Origin: Lineus longissimus
Lineage: Eukaryota > Nemertea > Pilidiophora > Heteronemertea > Lineidae
DNA length: 64,000 nucleotides
Reading direction: 5' to 3'
Assembly (NCBI RefSeq): GCF_910592395.1
Contig: NC_088310.1
Span: 7,137,501 to 7,201,500 of the forward strand
The notes beneath the pieces were generated by a model, which ran no database searches, was not told the origin of the DNA, and saw only the letters and a program-made list of their open reading frames with translations. The position numbers and the translations under genes are program-made. Positions within the stretch are counted from its first letter, which is position 1, and each line of letters begins with the position of its first letter. Shown here piece by piece: positions 60,501 through 64,000 of this stretch.

Positions 60501-60850
60501 CAAATCTCCAAACGAATTAGCTTACCTAATGATTCGGATGCCTTCACTGCTATTGGGTTTTTTCTTTATTCTGATTGTAATTTGTCTATTACAATCCACT
60601 TAGCATTTTCTCATTTTGATGAGCCATTGCATTAGACTCTAGCGCTAATTATTACTGCCACCCTTTGGCAATAAAGTCCCTCTTTGATCATCAATATTTA
60701 CAGAAATATGAAAATTATCTTCAGTTACCTCTTTAATTCTTTGTAGCAGTGGTTGAAGCCAATCAGTGTTTGCCTCACAGTGACTGTCCAGAAAGGTCAG
60801 AACCTCTGCCGTGGCCTCATCAGCACCTCGCACCCTTGACCTTATCAAAC
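51426..60850 (-). CDS. GALNT: Polypeptide N-acetylgalactosaminyltransferase, GALNT14/16-like (5' part missing)
   Basis: Golgi type II membrane enzyme that starts mucin-type O-glycosylation by moving GalNAc from UDP-GalNAc to Ser/Thr. Eight exons join in frame (60850-60729, 57122-56950, 56717-56614, 56159-55940, 55546-55463, 55208-55082, 54670-54554, 51563-51426), giving the last 360 residues. Visible are the metal-binding DSH in FLDSHCE, the [11 protein letters not shown] segment, the Gal/GalNAc-T motif DIWGGENF, the third metal ligand His in GHVFRK, the WMDEYK motif and a C-terminal ricin-type lectin domain with QDW, QLW and QVW repeats. [19 protein letters not shown] points to the GALNT2/14/16 branch, nearest 14/16. 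About 200 residues (tail, membrane anchor, stem, first half of the GT-A fold) are missing and probably lie past 64000. All catalytic residues in the visible part are intact. Confidence 0.93.
51841..51900. repeat. Perfect 23-bp inverted repeat with 14-base loop
   Basis: Arms 51841-51863 (GTTGACTGTGCTTTAAGAGA plus GAC) and 51878-51900 are exact reverse complements around TAGGCATGGCGCCA. The right half recurs at 52217-52279. Confidence 0.95.
51863..51925 (+). repeat. 63-bp direct repeat, copy 1
   Basis: CTAGGCATGGCGCCAGTCTC to AGTATTTGGGT. It matches 52217-52279 with two mismatches and begins inside the hairpin. Confidence 0.93.
52217..52279 (+). repeat. 63-bp direct repeat, copy 2
   Basis: Same sequence as copy 1 without the left hairpin arm. 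The 354-bp offset suggests two element ends or a local duplication. Confidence 0.93.
52429..52562. repeat. 134-bp duplicated segment, copy 1
   Basis: Aligns without gaps to 53893-54026 with nine mismatches (about 93% identity). The minus strand is open in one frame in both copies (for example [15 protein letters not shown] then KNVPYRAKL), possibly a fragment of a dispersed element; family unknown. Confidence 0.9.
53893..54026. repeat. 134-bp duplicated segment, copy 2
   Basis: Partner of 52429-52562, same orientation, 1464 bp apart. The flanking sequences differ abruptly at both ends, which suggests insertion or segment mobility rather than a larger duplication. Confidence 0.9.
54034..54058. 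repeat. 10-bp perfect hairpin
   Basis: AACGTCTGGC, loop TTTGC, GCCAGACGTT. A GCGCCAGAC word recurs near 54436, so the hairpin may mark one end of a roughly 400-bp element; not proven. Confidence 0.6.
54554..54670 (-). CDS. GALNT: GALNT exon: lectin beta repeat
   Basis: 39 codons, phase 0 at both ends; acceptor AATTTTGCAG|GAC, donor CAG|GTTAGT. Contains MCLTAD and NFCNKGSQQ. Confidence 0.88.
54920..54961. repeat. AGTA/GTAA microsatellite
   Basis: Imperfect run of AGTAGTAAGTAGTAAGTAAA type. Confidence 0.8.
55082..55208 (-). CDS. GALNT: GALNT exon: lectin alpha repeat
   Basis: Acceptor TTTTTGTTTTAG|AG, donor CAG|GTTTGT. Encodes [20 protein letters not shown] and on to STSQ. The CID triad starts the first lectin repeat. 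Confidence 0.88.
55463..55546 (-). CDS. GALNT: GALNT exon: linker [13 protein letters not shown] to YPEL
   Basis: Acceptor ATCAACATCTAG|TG is the one that keeps frame and gives the family-typical [10 protein letters not shown]; the nearer GTTTCAG would shift the frame. Donor CTGGA|GTAAGT. Contains [12 protein letters not shown], the catalytic-lectin linker. Confidence 0.88.
55940..56159 (-). CDS. GALNT: GALNT exon: [10 protein letters not shown] to NKPYG
   Basis: Acceptor TTTGTTTCAG|ATTTG, donor GGAGA|GTAAGT. Ends the GT-A domain; contains the metal-binding His of GHVFRK and [16 protein letters not shown]. Confidence 0.94.
56614..56717 (-). CDS. GALNT: GALNT exon: TPVIAGGLF to WGGENF
   Basis: Acceptor TTTAATTTCAG|AAC, donor TTCG|GTGAGT. 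Carries the donor/acceptor-site loop and the DIWGGEN motif. Confidence 0.94.
56950..57122 (-). CDS. GALNT: GALNT exon: [13 protein letters not shown] to SPI
   Basis: Acceptor TTTGCCTTCAG|GAC, donor TTAA|GTAAGA. Catalytic-domain core with [11 protein letters not shown]. Confidence 0.93.
57123..60728 (-). other. GALNT intron, 3606 bp
   Basis: Separates the DxH exon from the FDW exon. Contains the SINE-like element at 58853-59092. No other gene seen on either strand. Confidence 0.85.
58853..59092 (-). mobile_element. tRNA-derived SINE-like element
   Basis: Read on the minus strand, TGGCTCGGACT (59082-59072) resembles a pol III A box. GGTTCGAACCC (59047-59037) is a good B box, 24 bases on, somewhat closer than in a real tRNA. 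A unique body follows, and the element ends in an ATAATAATAA tail (58870-58861). Head, body and short repeat tail are the plan of a tRNA-related SINE. No acceptor-stem pairing was found, so it is not a functional tRNA. Confidence 0.45.
60729..60850 (-). CDS. GALNT: GALNT exon: [10 protein letters not shown] to PLLQRIKE
   Basis: 40 codons plus two bases; acceptor TCCTATTGTAG|GT, donor GAG|GTAACT. Contains FLDSHCE with the Mn-binding D-x-H. The preceding exon must end in one base (G of a Gly codon). Confidence 0.92.
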
Positions 60851-63800
60851 CTACAATAGGAACAAAGACTTCAGGGAAAAGGAAGCACAAAGTATTTCGC
60901 TTCAAATACCACATTCCTGTTCGAGCATTGACCGATTCTGGCAAATTAACCATTTTCTATGCTTCGTATCTTCAGATGAAACATGGCGTTTCGTTGTCTG
61001 CTGCATATTCTGTGTGAAATAGGCAAAAATCTGAACGCCACTTTTTTGTAAAATGGATTGTAATCTAAATTCGTGGACTCCTCACTTGTTTACGATCGAC
61101 CTTCTTTTCACTGACCTTCTCTCTTGCTGTTCCTTATGACCTTGACCTTTGGGATAATGCTAAGTCTTGATCCATCGTCAGCTGAAAAGTCGAAAGACGA
61201 GACAAGTTGAATTAGATCTCGAAAACATGGTATCTTGGATCAGCGACAAAAGAGGAGAAGGGCCAACCCCTATTTACCATCATTTTGGCTAGAACTTGAA
61301 ATCCTACAATAAGAACGCCTTTGTAATACCTGATGAGCTAAAAGTCTTCAAAGAACTATTTCGGTCCAATCCATCCAATCATCCTGGCAAACTTTGAATA
61401 TAAATAACCTAAAACTGACTAATTAGTGCGATGGAGAGGCAAAACTATCTTAATTAGAACTTTAGTGATAAAGATTGGAAACACAATATTCATTTCTTAC
61501 AATCAATCACTCTGATTCTGCTAATTACTCTCAGCATGGATTCTGCATTAAATAGTTTTTAGCGCAGTATACAGATCTGGTAATGGGGGAGATAGCATAA
61601 TCGAGCACCATGGTAAAAAATTGCTGAATCATCACAAGGTTTTTACAATTCTCAGGTAATCTAGCTCTTGGCAGCAATTGGTAGCAATGCTGGATCTACA
61701 AGTGTATATTCTGCTCCCAAGGCAATCACAAACCAAAAACTAATTGGCAATTTCTCTAATCTCAAAATTCCTACCGCAATATTTTTCTTCCTTGTACCAC
61801 AACATGTTGAATGGATAGACTGGAAGTCATGTTATCCATCAACTAACGCCATCAGAGAGAATGATCTAGTTTCCATAATTGATGTCTGAGGCTAGTCATT
61901 TGCCTCCGTAGACATCATTAGTTGTTATTACCGAGGAGAGATCGAAAGAGCTTTAAAATGAAAATCTATGGTGAAGAAGTTGATGAGAGCAACAAAGTCA
62001 GCAGTGTTCAATGGGTACGCCATTGGCATTTACTTGTGGCTCAGGAAAATAGACAAGCAGGTACACACAATGCCTTAGTACAGTTTGCTGAAACTTGTTA
62101 TTCATAGTATTTGTATATCCGTCTGCACAACAGCAATGTTGAAATTTAGATTAAGTACATATTGACGCAATTGGGCATTTTCAAATTCAATAACATATTT
62201 CTTAGAATTTAAGAACGGCGTTGGCCTTTAATGCAAGATATTAAAATGCAGCGCAATGATACTTGGTGATACTTGGTATCGCATGTGAGCAGGCATGGAT
62301 GATTGGCTAATGATGCAAAAATACTGCGATCTTTGTTTAGTTCATCTAAGAGATATCCACGACAGCAATGTTTCAGACTGAAAACGTCTATGTGGAATAA
62401 GAAATTGAAAAGGTTTTAAGGTTTTGTTCAATGTAAACTATTGTTTTTTTACCAGAAAAATGCCTCTCTGCTGTCTGCCATCAGTGGTCTGAAGACAATG
62501 TACAGCAACACTTGTGAAATAAATGGCGTATCGAGATACGCATCAACTCAAAACAGCGATGACCCATATTGCAAATTGGAAATCGGTTAAGAAAGTTGAA
62601 CATGGAAGAAGAAGACAAAGATAATGACAACGCCCTCCCTGAGGATCAATTTGCTTCTGAATAATCTTCCCTGATCTTAATTATAGTATTCATGGATTAA
62701 CAAGGAGCAGCATTATCATGTAAGAAGTCCGTAACGGTAAATGAACAATTCATCGCCCGTTATGACCCCGTCATTCGCGATAATCCTCGCGCATTATTTA
62801 GGAGAGATTTACTACAAATAGGGTGCATTTGGGCAATCATAATGATCTTACATGCATCCAATTCCCATAAAATCTCAAGCTTGCATCTGGGTAGAAAATC
62901 TGTAAGAAATTTGTCAGTCCGGACTGATATAGATCTTGGTGACTAAGGGAATGTGTATCATTAGACTCATACAGACAGTTTGACAAATAGCTCATCTATG
63001 AATTACTATCTTAAGCGGTAAAGAACTCGGCAATCGTTCAGAAGTGCACCAAACCTGCAACAGCTAACCAACTTGTTAGTTAATTCAGCGAATGAAATAT
63101 ATTTCATGGGAAGCTATGGAGTGATAAACATGATTAATGTACCAATTATTGTGGTCCAAAATGCTAATTCACTCAATGTCTGCAGAAATCATATTCTTGA
63201 CTGATTGCTCTGAAACTCTTGGTATCATTTGGGCTATGGAAGAGTATGGACCTGTGTGTTGAAGTTTCGGATGTGAATTCAAAAGACCGACAAAAGAATG
63301 TGTCTTGATCACAACTAAACTGATGATAATTATACACAACTATACTGGTATGTCAATATTCTATAAACTTCCAACAGACGATTTCGACTAACTTCTGTGT
63401 GAAAAGGACTGCGCTAGCATTGATGCCATAAGAGATTACTGGGAACCCGGCAGGCTTTTTGTCGAAACAAGCCAATAAATTAGTTAACATGAAAATCACA
63501 TCCCAAGACCCAAGCTCTTACAATTTTATCGTCTTCCCTTGCTCTAAAACCATGATAAATTGCGATTCCAAAAGCAACTGGACTTCCATCTTACAAAATG
63601 TAGTTTCTTTACCACTGGTGGCTTTGTTGTTTGAAAAATGCAATATATCCATCATATCACTAAACATGATTGCTGTAGCCCAAGACCCTCGAGGATCGTC
63701 TCCAATATCGTTCGCAACACGTCGTGTTCACTCGGAACGAATCGCTATCCTACCAACACGATAAAAACATGATTACAATTGCAATTTCATCAACCCCTAA

Positions 63801-64000
63801 GCCCCTTATTTTATCTCAAGATTAGATTGCGTCGTCATACCGCATCAATCGATCGAATCGGTTCCAAAATCACCAGTATCTTATGATTTCTTTTCATACC
63901 GATTCTGAGTGGCAGACCAGTAAAAAAATCTTGGTAATTTTCTTCACTAATGCAACAGGATTCTGCTTGAGTTCATATCTGATCGAGAGGGGATCGATAG
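60851..64000. other. Presumed upstream GALNT intron, no exon recognised
   Basis: I searched the minus strand for the N-terminal GALNT motifs (FHNEA, VDDFS, REG before GLIRSR) and found none. The missing exons probably lie to the right of the window. No gene is supported on the plus strand. Confidence 0.5.

Noticed and set aside
62601-62663. Short acidic plus-strand frame starting MEEEDKDNDN
   Set aside because: Only 20 codons, with no splice or promoter support.

Overview
The window is metazoan nuclear DNA: AT-rich, with split genes, GT-AG introns, AATAAA signals and much non-coding sequence. Protein content (BMP2/4, a Univin/Vg1/GDF1-like ligand and a Golgi GalNAc-transferase), short introns, minisatellites and frequent TACATGTA words suggest a marine invertebrate bilaterian. 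A lophotrochozoan or an ambulacrarian seems most likely, but I cannot place it further from sequence alone.

Layout. At the left edge (1-377, + strand) is the last exon of an unrecognised gene, followed by a poly(A) signal at 541. The rest of the identified coding sequence is on the minus strand. From right to left (5' to 3') it consists of: the C-terminal two thirds of a GALNT (polypeptide N-acetylgalactosaminyltransferase, GALNT14/16-like) in eight exons between 60850 and 51426; a two-exon Univin/Vg1/GDF1-3-type TGF-beta ligand (48732-47152, 481 aa); and, after about 25 kb of non-coding DNA, a two-exon BMP2/4 (22290-20903, 401 aa). I found no N-terminal GALNT exons in 60851-64000.

The two ligand genes are co-oriented. 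Each has a single coding intron, and it sits at the same aligned codon and in the same phase, just after a shared N-x-x-R-S motif in the prodomain. That is what an ancient tandem duplication would leave. In the embryo such ligands act through receptor complexes: BMP2/4 through SMAD1/5-type signalling, and Vg1/Univin (usually with Nodal) through SMAD2/3-type signalling. One locus would thus carry a ligand for each branch. That role is inferred from the families, not seen here.

Non-coding DNA. There are three large minisatellites: a 92-bp unit at 10955-11785 with a four-unit higher-order duplication; a 52-bp unit at 25706-26240, 3.4 kb upstream of bmp2/4; and a 53-bp unit at 41259-42500 between the ligand genes. 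A TIR-like dispersed repeat family has three copies (8.2, 15.7 and 49.6 kb). The last GALNT intron carries a perfect 23-bp inverted repeat and a 134-bp duplication, and a tRNA-derived SINE-like element lies in a GALNT intron at 59 kb. A CTCF-like core next to a YY1-like site lies between the two ligand genes at 31.0 kb, and a CRE plus TATA arrangement lies upstream of bmp2/4.
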